From UBA11795 sp964652755 (GTDB lineage: Bacteria > Chloroflexota > Dehalococcoidia > Lucifugimonadales > UBA826), in NCBI GenBank assembly GCA_964652755.1, contig CAZZBP010000001.1, forward strand, positions 66,770-130,769: DNA of 64,000 bases. The letters run 5' to 3'. The notes beneath the pieces are model-generated. The model had not been told where the DNA came from and made no database searches. It was given only the letters and a program-made list of their open reading frames with translations. Positions 24,484-34,100 of the stretch are shown here, piece by piece (the first letter of the stretch is position 1; the number at the start of each line of letters is the position of its first letter). The position numbers and the translations under genes are program-made.

Positions 24484-26124
24484 ATGAAAGTACTTGACGC
24501 GGTGGCACGGATTCTGAAGGAAGAAGGGGTTGAATGGGTAGGCTGCTTCCCTTCAAACAACCTCATAGAGTCGGTAGCAGAGGCAGGTATAAATCCGGTT
24601 ATGTTCAGGCAAGAACGCGGCGCTGCTATGGCGGTTGACGGATTTAGCAGGATGAGGAACCGTGAAGAATTTGGTGTTCTCATAACACAGGGAGGTCCAG
24701 GATCAGAGAATAGTATGGGTGGGCTCGCCCAAGCTTATGCCGACAATATTCCCATTCTTTATTTACCTGGCGGTTCTCCGTTGGGAGCTAGGTCAGTAAA
24801 ACCTAATTTTTCGCCTGCTAGGACTTATCAGTCTGTGTCAGTATCGGCAGAAGTTCTTTTTCAGCCACAGCAAGTGGCAGAAGTGATGAGAAGAGCTTTC
24901 CATGCCTTGAGAAATGGTAGACCAGGGCCGGTGATTGTAGAAATTCCTGCCGATATTGGAGAGATGGAGGTGGAAGACTCTGTAGTCAGTTCTTATTCCC
25001 CGCCAAGTAGACATCGCTTTTCGCCCGAGTTGAAGGACGTAAAAAAGGCAATAGAATTGATTCTTTCTGCGAAAAAGCCGGTCATATGGTCTGGCATGGG
25101 TGTGCTCATGTCAGGAGCATCAGAGGAGTTAACTGAGTTCGCGGAACTTATAGAGGTTCCCGTCTATTGCACGATGCCAGGGAAATCAGGATTTGATCAA
25201 AGGCATCCCCTTTCCCTTGGTTCAGGCAGTGGTGCGACATCACAAGAAGCTCGTACGTGGTTGCAAGAGTCTGACGTTTTGTTCGCTGTCGGTTCCAGCA
25301 TGTCTAGGACTAGTTATGGACAGCCTATTCCGGATGGCAAGGTGATTATCCATAATACTGAAACGGTCGCGGATCTTAACAAGGACTTCAGTGTCGATTG
25401 TGGGTTAGTAGGTGACTCTAAACTCACCCTTCAGATGCTAATAGGAGAGGTCAAAGCCCAGCTAGGCTCAGATGGAAGGAAAGGGTCTACCAATGTAGCA
25501 AGCGAAATTAAGGACCTTCATGACAAATGGATGTCAGATTGGACCGAAGTCTTGGCGACAGACGAAGTTCCTATAAGCGGTTACAGGGTTATTGGTGAAA
25601 TGGTAAAAGTGTTGGACCAGGTGAATAGCATTGTGCCGCACGATGCCGGGGCGCCTCGGGACATGATTATGCCCTTCTATCCCGGAACGGTTCCTCACAG
25701 CTATGTTGGTTGGGGCAAGACGACCCACCTGGGCTATGGGATACCATTGATGACAGGGGTTAAACTGGCATGTCCTGATAAGTTTTGTATAAATTTTATG
25801 GGAGATGGAGCCTTTGGTATGTCCGGTCTGGACATCGAAACATCAGTCAGGGCGGGAGCGCCCATTACGACCGTTCTTCTTAATAATGGCGGCATGGCGA
25901 CGTATCCAGGTGGGTACCCTACTGCTCGCGAGGCGTTTGGGACAACACATATGACCGGTGATTACGCCAAGATAGCAGAAGGCATGGGAGCCGTGGGAAT
26001 CACCGTTACCAAGCCCGAGGAAGTTGCGGGTGCATTAGAGCAAGCAAAGCAGTTGAACGCGAGTGGAAAGACAGTTCTTATCGATGTGCATTCTAACCTT
26101 GAAGCTAGGCGGTCTACATATTAA
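24484..26124 (+). CDS. Thiamine-pyrophosphate enzyme, acetolactate-synthase-like
   Basis: A 546-residue member of the TPP-dependent decarboxylase/ligase family. It has the N-terminal Pyr domain with the catalytic Glu in FRQERGAAMAVDGFSR, a central domain (about 190-330) and a C-terminal PP domain with GDGAFGMSGLDIE...NNGGMATY, the Mg-TPP motif. ATG 24484 follows GGAGGG by nine bases. Unlike IlvB it has no partner small subunit gene, and its RTSYG/HDAGAPRDM segments differ from housekeeping acetolactate synthase. A decarboxylase or carboligase of a 2-oxo acid in catabolism is likelier; the substrate is unknown. Confidence 0.8.
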   Translation: MKVLDAVARILKEEGVEWVGCFPSNNLIESVAEAGINPVMFRQERGAAMAVDGFSRMRNREEFGVLITQGGPGSENSMGGLAQAYADNIPILYLPGGSPLGARSVKPNFSPARTYQSVSVSAEVLFQPQQVAEVMRRAFHALRNGRPGPVIVEIPADIGEMEVEDSVVSSYSPPSRHRFSPELKDVKKAIELILSAKKPVIWSGMGVLMSGASEELTEFAELIEVPVYCTMPGKSGFDQRHPLSLGSGSGATSQEARTWLQESDVLFAVGSSMSRTSYGQPIPDGKVIIHNTETVADLNKDFSVDCGLVGDSKLTLQMLIGEVKAQLGSDGRKGSTNVASEIKDLHDKWMSDWTEVLATDEVPISGYRVIGEMVKVLDQVNSIVPHDAGAPRDMIMPFYPGTVPHSYVGWGKTTHLGYGIPLMTGVKLACPDKFCINFMGDGAFGMSGLDIETSVRAGAPITTVLLNNGGMATYPGGYPTAREAFGTTHMTGDYAKIAEGMGAVGITVTKPEEVAGALEQAKQLNASGKTVLIDVHSNLEARRSTY

Positions 26125-26152
26125 GAGTATTTGTACATCCTCAAAATTCTAG

Positions 26153-26182
26153 CGAGGGGAACCGAAACTTTCCCTCGTTATT
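26153..26182 (+). terminator. Terminator after the TPP enzyme gene
   Basis: CGAGGGGA (26153-26160) pairs with TTCCCTCG (26170-26177), eight pairs including one wobble, around a nine-base loop, followed by TTATTG. It lies 29 bases after the stop. Confidence 0.6.
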
Positions 26183-26422
26183 GTGGAAGTCAATCGCAAA
26201 CCTAGACCAGGCTAGTGCTGACAGATCGATAATCTAGCAAGAAATTTCTGTCTAGAAATTTAGAGCGATGTAGCGTATCGAGAACGATGGCGAATAGAAA
26301 TATTTTATTAGATGAGCCACGGTTGTTAAGCAAGGATCTCCAAGAAGAGTGTTTTTAGATTTTGAAATAGGTCGATATATGCTATCGGCAGTCTAACCGA
26401 CAGCTTTAAGACGAGGTTAGAC

Positions 26423-27022
26423 ATTAGTTCAAATATAAAGATTGCGACAATATTTGCCCTTGCGATAATTATTTCTGGATTTACCGCGTTACTTGCCTCT
26501 GGACTAATGAACAAATCGACAGCGACTAGCCGAAGCGGTAAGGAGCTTGTGGGCCGAGAGGCCCCTGGGTTTGTCGCACCAGTTATTGGGGCTCAACTGG
26601 CAACATTAGATGACTATAAAGGTTTGCCACTTATATTGAATTTTTGGGCCTCGTGGTGTCCTCCATGCAGAGAGGAGACTCCGGGCATGGAACGAGTCTG
26701 GAGGAAATACAGGGAAGATGGCCTTGTGATACTCGGTGTTAACGTTCAGGACGGCGAAGATGAGGCCCGTCGATACATAAATGAGTTCGGCGTAACTTTT
26801 CCAAACGTTTTGGATCTTGACGGAAGAGTAACCATCGATTACGGAGTAACGGGGCTTCCTGTGACATTTTTTGTGGCTCGTGACGGAACCATATCTGGTA
26901 GATGGGTAGGTTCAATTAGCGAGACAAGACTCGACTCCTGGGCTAGATCCCTGAATGAGAATAAAGATATACGTAATACCAATCATGGGGAAAACCCGAA
27001 AGGTTATAGGAGTTTAAACTGA
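26423..27022 (+). CDS. Membrane-anchored TlpA/ResA-like thioredoxin-fold protein, probable ATT start
   Basis: Thiol-disulfide oxidoreductase acting outside the membrane. The thioredoxin domain has NFWASWCPPCREE (Cys79, Cys82 counted from the ATT) and GLPVTFFVARDG with the cis-proline. The first canonical start, ATG 26507, would remove the anchor. In the same open frame just upstream is a clear hydrophobic helix (KIATIFALAIIISGFTALL), and it begins after ATT 26423, with GAGGT five bases before. No ATG, GTG or TTG is available between the upstream stop and this helix. An ATT start or an ATG to ATT base error are the simplest explanations. It is followed three bases later by an alpha/beta hydrolase. 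Confidence 0.8.
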   Translation: MSSNIKIATIFALAIIISGFTALLASGLMNKSTATSRSGKELVGREAPGFVAPVIGAQLATLDDYKGLPLILNFWASWCPPCREETPGMERVWRKYREDGLVILGVNVQDGEDEARRYINEFGVTFPNVLDLDGRVTIDYGVTGLPVTFFVARDGTISGRWVGSISETRLDSWARSLNENKDIRNTNHGENPKGYRSLN

Positions 27023-27025
27023 ACC

Positions 27026-27871
27026 ATGAACGCAGTTTTCGAGACCAAAACCATTGTGCATGATGGGTTTAATTTATCCTTTGTCGAATGGGGAGACCTA
27101 AAATCCCCTACGATAGTTTTAATGCACGGCCTCCAAGACTGCGCGCGAAGTTGGGATACATTTGCTGCAAGCTTAGCTGGAGAATACAGGGTTATAGCAC
27201 TGGATAGTAGGGGGCACGGCGATAGCGGCAGACCAATTGATGGAGCATACGGATTTGAAGAGTATGTTTCTGATATCGGCGCGTTGCTGGACAGGCTTAA
27301 TCTAAATAATCCGATATTGGTGGGACATTCAGCAGGAGGCAGATACGTTTACACATATGCAGCCCGTAATCCCCACAAAGTTCGTGCATTGGTAGTGGTT
27401 GATATCGATCCGGATTCAACAAATGTCTCTTCTGCCAGTATGTTCGATAGGTATCTCAGCGAATCGGATGAATGGTCTTCGATAGCTGACGTCGTCGAAA
27501 GACTGCGTTTACGCCAACCTCAGTCGTCCGATCTTATGCTATTGAGCCAGGCGGAGGTAATGACCAAACCAGTGAAAGCCGGCAGCACTACTAGGATATG
27601 GAAGCGGGACAGACTCCTATTGGAATCCTATCAAAGACCCGATCTTTGGGATGTTTGGAAATCCATACGATGTCCAACAGTTATTATTCGAGGTCGCCAA
27701 AGTGATCTTTTGACACACGATATTGCGGTGAAGATGCGGGAAAGTCTTCCTGGCAGCCTTTTAGCTGAGCTTGAAGGGGGAGGTCATTGGCTCTACCAGG
27801 AACATCCCGGCGCATTTGAATCGGCAGTTCGTTGGTTTGTTAACGGATTGGACTCTCAGTTCTCGAGTTAG
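27026..27871 (+). CDS. Alpha/beta hydrolase
   Basis: A 281-residue alpha/beta hydrolase-fold protein. The oxyanion-hole HG is in VLMHGLQDCARSW, the nucleophile is Ser102 in VGHSAGG, the acid is probably the Asp in GRQSDLL, and the histidine is in GGGHWLYQEHP. DSRGHGDSGRP is typical of the haloperoxidase/esterase group. The substrate is unknown. It begins three bases after the thioredoxin gene and probably shares its message. It converges on an enoyl-CoA hydratase gene. Confidence 0.85.
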   Translation: MNAVFETKTIVHDGFNLSFVEWGDLKSPTIVLMHGLQDCARSWDTFAASLAGEYRVIALDSRGHGDSGRPIDGAYGFEEYVSDIGALLDRLNLNNPILVGHSAGGRYVYTYAARNPHKVRALVVVDIDPDSTNVSSASMFDRYLSESDEWSSIADVVERLRLRQPQSSDLMLLSQAEVMTKPVKAGSTTRIWKRDRLLLESYQRPDLWDVWKSIRCPTVIIRGRQSDLLTHDIAVKMRESLPGSLLAELEGGGHWLYQEHPGAFESAVRWFVNGLDSQFSS

Positions 27872-27879
27872 CGGTTTTA

Positions 27880-28743
27880 TTAACGCCCTTTGAAATTGGC
27901 TGGACGTTTCTCAACAAACGACTGGACACCTTCTTTATGATCTTCGCTCCTTCTTGCTAAATCTTGAGCAGGACCTGCCAACCTTAGGCTTTCAGCTAGA
28001 TCAACCTCGAGAGATCGGTGGACGAGCTTTTTTATTAAAGCCATGGAATAAGTGGCACCGTTTCCAATTCTATGGGCAAACTCTAGTGTAGATTCCAAGA
28101 GTTCATTATGATCTACTACCCGATTCACGATTCCTAGCCGTTCAGCTTCCCAGCATTCCAGTACATCTCCCGTGTACTGTAGCATCAAGGTGTTGCCCAA
28201 GCCTATCATACGTGGTAGTTGCCAACATGATCCGTCTGCTGGAATTAAGCCTCTACGAACGAACATCTCTGAAAACTTCGCATTTTCAGATGCGAATCTT
28301 ATGTCACATGAAAGGGCGATTCCCATACCCAATCCTATCGCGGAACCGTTTACGGCGGCTATTGAGGGCTTTTGTAGGTCATGAAGTCTTAGAGGAAAAT
28401 ACCGGACACCTTCGATCTCATCTTTGGCTCTCATTCCCTTTGCGGATTGAATATCCCACTGCTCTTGTAGAACATCCCAAGGAGAACGATCATCTGGAAG
28501 GGGATCGTCGTCATGGGACTCACTTTCTGTTCCCATTTGTTTAACGTTCGCTCCTGAGCAAAATGAAGGATCAGTACCGGTCAGGATCACCGCACGAAGT
28601 GTTGGATCCGATTCTAGCCTGTTTAACTCTTCCTCTAATTCCGCCATCATCTCTAAACCGATTGAGTTACGAGTTTTTGGATCGTGCATTGTAAGGACTA
28701 GCACACCACTGTCTGTTTCAGACTTTATAAAAGCTCTTTGCAT
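27880..28743 (-). CDS. Enoyl-CoA hydratase/isomerase family protein
   Basis: A 287-residue crotonase-fold protein: NSIGLEMM, GTDPSFCSGANVKQMG (oxyanion hole), then VNGSAIGLGMGIALSCDIRFAS. Hydratase Glu at the usual positions is not obvious: the segment after the second oxyanion strand reads FVRRGLIPADGSCWQLP. Thus isomerase, hydrolase or decarboxylase activity is possible. An extra loop (about 85-115) is longer than usual. It lies 34 bases after the CoxG-like gene on the same strand, with AAAGGA before its ATG. Confidence 0.82.
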   Translation of the reverse strand: MQRAFIKSETDSGVLVLTMHDPKTRNSIGLEMMAELEEELNRLESDPTLRAVILTGTDPSFCSGANVKQMGTESESHDDDPLPDDRSPWDVLQEQWDIQSAKGMRAKDEIEGVRYFPLRLHDLQKPSIAAVNGSAIGLGMGIALSCDIRFASENAKFSEMFVRRGLIPADGSCWQLPRMIGLGNTLMLQYTGDVLECWEAERLGIVNRVVDHNELLESTLEFAHRIGNGATYSMALIKKLVHRSLEVDLAESLRLAGPAQDLARRSEDHKEGVQSFVEKRPANFKGR

Positions 28744-28777
28744 AGGAGGTTCCTTTAAGGATTAAATTGTTATTACG

Positions 28778-29218
28778 TTAGCCATCTAATTTTTCTTTGA
28801 GACATTGAAAAAACTGGTTCATCAAAAGCTTGGCAGCTCCGCCTAATATCCTCTGACCGACTCGGGCGATCATACCGCTGGCTTGAGCCTCGCCCTCTAC
28901 AGCCACCACTGTCCCAATCTCATCTTGACCGAAAGTTAAAACACCTCTGGCCATAATGGTGCCACCTGAACCCTTGCCCCGCACAGTCATGGTGTATGTG
29001 TCAGGGTAGGCAGCGTCCGTAATTGTAACGTTGCCTGTATATTTGCCAGTAACCGCGGCGATTTTTATCCGAATTTCTACGTCGTATGAACTCTCACCAT
29101 TCTGACTAAAGTTTTCACATCCTGGTATGCAGTCAGACAATACTTCGGCTGATTGAAGTGACTCCCATACTTCCTTAACGGGTTTGGTGAATGCGTAATT
29201 GCCTTGGACTTTTATCAA
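28778..29218 (-). CDS. CoxG-like SRPBCC family protein
   Basis: A 146-residue protein matching carbon monoxide dehydrogenase subunit G-type (CoxG) proteins: KVQGNYAFTKPVKEVWESL, CIPGCENF, AAVTGKYTGNVTITD, GKGSGGTIMARG and a C-terminal helix IARVGQRILGGAAKLL. CoxG anchors or matures molybdenum CO dehydrogenases, but CoxG-like proteins also occur with other xanthine-oxidase family enzymes. No coxLMS genes lie in this window. It is probably cotranscribed with the downstream crotonase gene. Confidence 0.8.
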   Translation of the reverse strand: MIKVQGNYAFTKPVKEVWESLQSAEVLSDCIPGCENFSQNGESSYDVEIRIKIAAVTGKYTGNVTITDAAYPDTYTMTVRGKGSGGTIMARGVLTFGQDEIGTVVAVEGEAQASGMIARVGQRILGGAAKLLMNQFFQCLKEKLDG

Positions 29219-29289
29219 TAGATTTCACCGTGACTTAATCGATTATTCAATACAGAGTATTTCTATTGGGCGATTCTACAATGGTAAAT

Positions 29290-30294
29290 CTATGCTGAAA
29301 AAAAACGAGCTATCTCATCTCGTTCGAACTTTGGTAAATCTCGAGTTCCAATGCCAGAAGTAATCTTAATACCTAAGGATTTCTTAACCATTTCACCTAT
29401 CTTCCACGCCGCTATACCTTCGCTCCATAACGCCTCTATTACTGTTTTTTCGTTTTCTGGCGGAAGGCAAGCTAGTAAGCTACCGGAAGCGATCAATCCC
29501 AATGGATCAAGACTCAGGGCGTCACAGTATTGTCTAGTTGTAGTTGTGAGCGCGATGCAGTTCTGATCTATTTTCATTCCTAAATCCGATGCCATTGCGA
29601 GTTCCCTTAATCCTCCTGTTATTCCTCCTTCTGTTGGATCATGCATGGCGGTTATTTTTCCGGCTGCCACGGAGATCCTAGCGTCTCTAACTATGCTAAT
29701 TCCAGGATTGTTTAACAAACGTTTACCCGCATCCACGTCCTCCTGAGATAAGCCGGCTTCGATCAGTCTGTTCCCTGCCTCCAAAGCAAGGATCGAACAA
29801 CCTTCAATGGCAATTGCCTTCGTCATTATTATCGAGTCCCCTTCTTGAGCGCCCGACGATCTAACCTCTTTACCCTTCTCTACTTCTCCAAGCATGACAC
29901 CTGAAATTATCGGTCTGGGCAGATCATATGTGATCTCTGTGTGTCCTCCTATAAGACTGACCCCGATATTGTCACAAGCTTCGTTCAGCTGGGCAATGAC
30001 GGACTCTATTTCTTTCTCGGAGCTTCCTTCAGGTAGCAGTATGGTAGCCATCATCCATTTGGGGACTGCTCCCATAACCGCAATATCGTTGGCGTTAACC
30101 TGTACGACATACCAGCCGATCCGATCCGTCGCAAAGGTAATAGGATCAGTTTTCGCTACGAGATATTTGTCACCCATATCTATGAGAGCCGCGTCTTCTC
30201 CTGCAGCTGGTCCCAGAGCCACCCTCGGGTCATTTGATGAAAGTCCCCCTAGGATTGTCTTGAGATATTCAAGTGGAAGCTTTCCTGACTGCAT
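29290..30294 (-). CDS. AIR synthase-related (HypE-like) protein
   Basis: A 334-residue member of the PurM/SelD/HypE ATP-binding superfamily: GPAAGEDAALI, the AKTDPITFAT nucleotide strand, NANDIAVMGAVPKWM, GGHTEI and HDPTEGGITGGL. The HypE C-terminal cysteine (PRIC) is absent; the end reads ARFFSA. No other hydrogenase-maturation genes are nearby. It is most likely one of the stand-alone archaeal/bacterial HypE relatives with unknown product. It is divergent from the HAD gene. Confidence 0.78.
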   Translation of the reverse strand: MQSGKLPLEYLKTILGGLSSNDPRVALGPAAGEDAALIDMGDKYLVAKTDPITFATDRIGWYVVQVNANDIAVMGAVPKWMMATILLPEGSSEKEIESVIAQLNEACDNIGVSLIGGHTEITYDLPRPIISGVMLGEVEKGKEVRSSGAQEGDSIIMTKAIAIEGCSILALEAGNRLIEAGLSQEDVDAGKRLLNNPGISIVRDARISVAAGKITAMHDPTEGGITGGLRELAMASDLGMKIDQNCIALTTTTRQYCDALSLDPLGLIASGSLLACLPPENEKTVIEALWSEGIAAWKIGEMVKKSLGIKITSGIGTRDLPKFERDEIARFFSA

Positions 30295-30369
30295 ATAACC
30301 CTACTCTTATACTTCGGAATTGAATCTGTGAAAGGGCGTAAAAAACCTCATAGTAGTAGCCATCAACGC

Positions 30370-30378
30370 TGATATTAT
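30370..30378 (+). promoter_or_regulatory. Extended -10 element close to the HAD gene start
   Basis: TG-a-TATTAT ends nine bases before the ATG at 30388, leaving room for only a very short or absent leader. Confidence 0.4.
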
Positions 30379-30387
30379 ATCTGTGGA

Positions 30388-31095
30388 ATGATTAAAGCAG
30401 TTTTTTTTGACCTTTATGGAACTTTGGCAGGTTTTAGCCCGTCTCGATTTGAGATCCAATCCCAAGCTTGCAAAGGATTCGGTATCACTCTTACTGAAGG
30501 GGGTACCCTGCAAGGTTATGGCGAAGCCGATTCATATATGACGGATCAGAATTCGGTTCATCCACTGAGAAATAGAAATGAATTGGAAATCGATGAATTT
30601 TTCAAAGAATATGAGAGAAGGGTAATCGCTGGTTCCGGAGTTGTTGTAGATCTGGAAACTGCGGGACAGATATGGAAGGCTGTTCGGTCGATTCCATATG
30701 ACATGATGATATACGACGATGTTATTCCTGTACTTGGTAGGCTTAAAGGTAGAAAGCTGAGGTTGGGACTTCTTTCAAATATGAACAGGTCGGGACCAGT
30801 GCTACTTGATAAATTTGCACTTACCGAACACTTAGACTTTGCCGTGACATCTTATGAAGTTGGCTCGGAAAAGCCTCATTCGCCGATTTTCTTAGCAGCT
30901 CTTGATAGGGCTGGATGCCTGGCAAAAGAGTCCGTACATGTGGGTGACCAAATAGGTTCAGATGTACAAGGGGCGGAAAAGGTGGGTATATTCCCCGTGC
31001 TTATTGACAGAGACGGTAATCATCAAGGATATGTTAAATGCCCGCGTATTGGAGGTATGTTGGAATTAGAGGAAGTGTTGGAGAAAATCGATTAA
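30388..31095 (+). CDS. HAD family hydrolase
   Basis: A 235-residue haloacid-dehalogenase superfamily phosphatase. Motif I is FFDLYGT (Asp8 nucleophile, Tyr10), motif II LLSNM, motif III the Lys in SEKPHSP, and motif IV VHVGDQIGSDVQGA. A helical cap sits between motifs I and II, placing it in subfamily I. DxYxT rather than DxDxT is seen in dehalogenases and some phosphatases. Substrate unknown. It converges on mfd, ending 31 bases before it. Confidence 0.85.
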   Translation: MIKAVFFDLYGTLAGFSPSRFEIQSQACKGFGITLTEGGTLQGYGEADSYMTDQNSVHPLRNRNELEIDEFFKEYERRVIAGSGVVVDLETAGQIWKAVRSIPYDMMIYDDVIPVLGRLKGRKLRLGLLSNMNRSGPVLLDKFALTEHLDFAVTSYEVGSEKPHSPIFLAALDRAGCLAKESVHVGDQIGSDVQGAEKVGIFPVLIDRDGNHQGYVKCPRIGGMLELEEVLEKID

Positions 31096-31126
31096 TTACG
31101 GGTTATTTACCGCTCTGTAAACTATT

Positions 31127-34100
31127 TCAAATGGCGATCGCTTTATCGAATCGCTTAGTCATCTCTTTTTGGAAGTCCGCTAGTTTCTCAATTGTCTCAA
31201 TTAATTGATCTTCCCAACTGTCTCCCAGCCCTTTTACCGTGGTTCGTATTTGCTTATTGCCAATAATCCATCTAGGACCCAGAAGCTTTGTAAGTGCTGC
31301 GCTGGCTCCACTGACTTCATGAGGAAATTGCAAGGTGATCTTGTCTCCATTCCTGATGATTGATTCTGCTCCACTGTCTTGTGCCTTCAGTCTGAGTTGT
31401 TTCACATATATAAGATTCGTAGCCTGCCATGGAAGTGGCCCAAATCTATCTCGCAGTTCACTCTCAAGGACTTTTACTTCCTCCAGCGATCTGGTCTTGA
31501 TTAGTTTCTGGTAAACGTCCAATCGAGTGGGAAGATCTGAGACATACTCTTCAGGTATAGCTGCTGGTATTCGCAGATCCACTGATACAGTGCTTTCCTC
31601 GCTTTTAATGAGGGGCTCACTCCCGGACTCTTCTGCTAATTTTTGCGCTCTTAAGTCTTCCACGGCTGTCGAAAGCAGACGTGTATATAAATCAAACCCC
31701 ACCGCGTGAATGTTGCCGCTCTGTTCAGCTCCTAAAATATTTCCCGCGCCTCGAATCTCAAGATCTTTCATAGCGATACGAAATCCAGATCCAAGTTCGG
31801 TTGCAGCTAACATGGCTCTTAACCTTCTGTCCGCTGCCTCCGTCAAGCTTCTGGCACGTGGTATCAAAAGATAAGAATATCCTCGGCGAGAGCTTCTCCC
31901 AATGCGGCCGCGCAGTTGATAAAGTTGGGCGAGCCCGAAGTTGTCAGCCCGGTTGATAATAAGCGTATTAGCATTTGGAATATCTAAACCTGACTCTATG
32001 ATGGTAGTGCAAACTAAAACATCTATCCTACCGTGAGTGAACTCCATCATGGACTTTTGAAGTTGGTCTTCTGACATTTGGCCATGAGCGATTCCTACTC
32101 TAGCATCAGGTACCAACATCCCGACATATTCGGCCATGTATTCGATGTTGTATACTCGATTATGGAGAAAATATACCTGTCCCCCCCTGTCCAGCTCACG
32201 CAAGACTGCCTCCCGAATGAGATCATCACTGAACTCCGAGACATAAGTCTTGATAGGCAGCCTTTCTTGTGGCGCCGTCTCTATTGTGCTCATGTCCCTA
32301 ACCCCAGCTAGGGACATATGAAGTGTTCTGGGGATGGGAGTCGCAGTAAGAGTCAAAACGTCAGCCTGGCTACGCATTGTTTTTAGGCGTTCCTTGTGCG
32401 CTACACCAAATCGCTGCTCTTCATCTATGATTATTAGTCCCAGATCCTTGAATTTTACGTCCTTTTGCACGAGCCTGTGCGTACCGATACATATATCGAC
32501 ATCTCCATTATTTACTTTATCGACTATATTTTTTTGTTCGCGGAAAGAGCGGAATCTACTAAGCATTTCCACTTTTACAGGGAACGCATTTAACCTACTT
32601 GAAAAGGTCTCGAAGTGCTGTTGGGCAAGTACTGTCGTTGGAACGAGCACCGCAACTTGCTTGCCGTCCATCACAGCCTTGAAAGCCGCTCTAAGGGCGA
32701 TTTCTGTCTTGCCGTAGCCGACATCTCCGCATACCAACCTGTCCATAGGTCGTGAATTTTCAAGGTCACTTTTTACTTCAGATAGAGTAGAAAGTTGGTC
32801 AGGAGTTTCCTCATAGGGGAAGGAATTCTCCAGTTCAATCTGCCATCTTGTATCTGGGCCCATTGGGTGGCCTTCGGCAAGTTCTCTCTCTGCATAAAGT
32901 GAGAGTAGTTCGAATGCCATCTCTTTGGTGGATCTTTCCACCCTCGCTTTAGTACGATTCCATTCCTGGGTACCCAATCTTGTAAGGGAAGGCGACCTTT
33001 CCATTGGTGCTACGTAGGGAGCAACCCTATCAAGATGGTCTAGCGGCACAAAAAGCCTGTCACCTTTAGAGTACTCTAATATAAGGTATTCCTGACCTTC
33101 GGCTGGTTGATTGTCCTCGGAACCTCTTCTGCCGGTTCCGACGAAGCGGGCGATACCGTGTTCCACATGAACAACATAGTCACCAGGAGAAATCTCTTCA
33201 AAGAATGCCTCTCTTCTTGCACTTTGTTGTCGGGCCGAACGTCGTTGCTTTGTCATGCCGAAGATCTCAGTATCTCCGAGCATCATTAGTCTTTGTCCTG
33301 AGACGTTCAACACAAATCCGTCCCCTATATTCTCACAACCCGGCTGGATGATAGTTATTGTGCCTTTCTTCGGAATATTTTTGAAATCTTCGGGGAGGGC
33401 TGGGGACAATTTTTGCTCCTCGAGCAACTCCCTAAATCTTAACGAGTGAGAACTTGAGGCTATAACCCTTCCCTCTGTTTCAAGAAACATTCTGACATCG
33501 TCTGCCAAAGCATCAATATCTCCGACATATGTGGGTGGAGAACTGAAAGGCATGATGTGCATGTCTTGTACGATAAGATCCTCAGCGCCCCAAGGCATCA
33601 CTTTCAGTTGCCGACGCTTGTTTGCGAGCGTCGCTTCTATCTTGCTCCACTTGACATGATTAGAAGGAAAGTTGTACGGAAGTTCACCGCGCCCCTCCTT
33701 TGCCCGCCTCAGCTCTTCTATTCTCTCCTCTGTATCCCAAGCCGCACTGGAAACGTCAGCAGGTCTATAGACAGCTACGATCCCGTCGTCAGGGAAATAA
33801 TCTAGTAAATTTCCCTGGTTGAAGAAGCCTGAATAGAGGTTTAGGTCTTCGATTTCGTGACCTTCTAATAAGAGATCCATCTCACTGTTAAAGAGCTCAA
33901 TTTCACTTGGTGAACAATCTGAAAGGTCCACTCGTCCTAGGATCCTATCGATCGCCTCATTACTCAACATCATTGGAAGCGTTTCTCTGGCGGGGAACAC
34001 TTCAACAGATTTCACTTGGACGAGGGATTTTTGTGTAGTGGGATCAAATTTTCGGATACTGTCTATTTCGTCGCCCCAGAGTTCTATGCGGTAGGGATTT

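Noticed and set aside
26326..26514. Minus-strand open frame opposite the thioredoxin anchor
   Set aside because: It is the complement of the hydrophobic helix coded on the plus strand.
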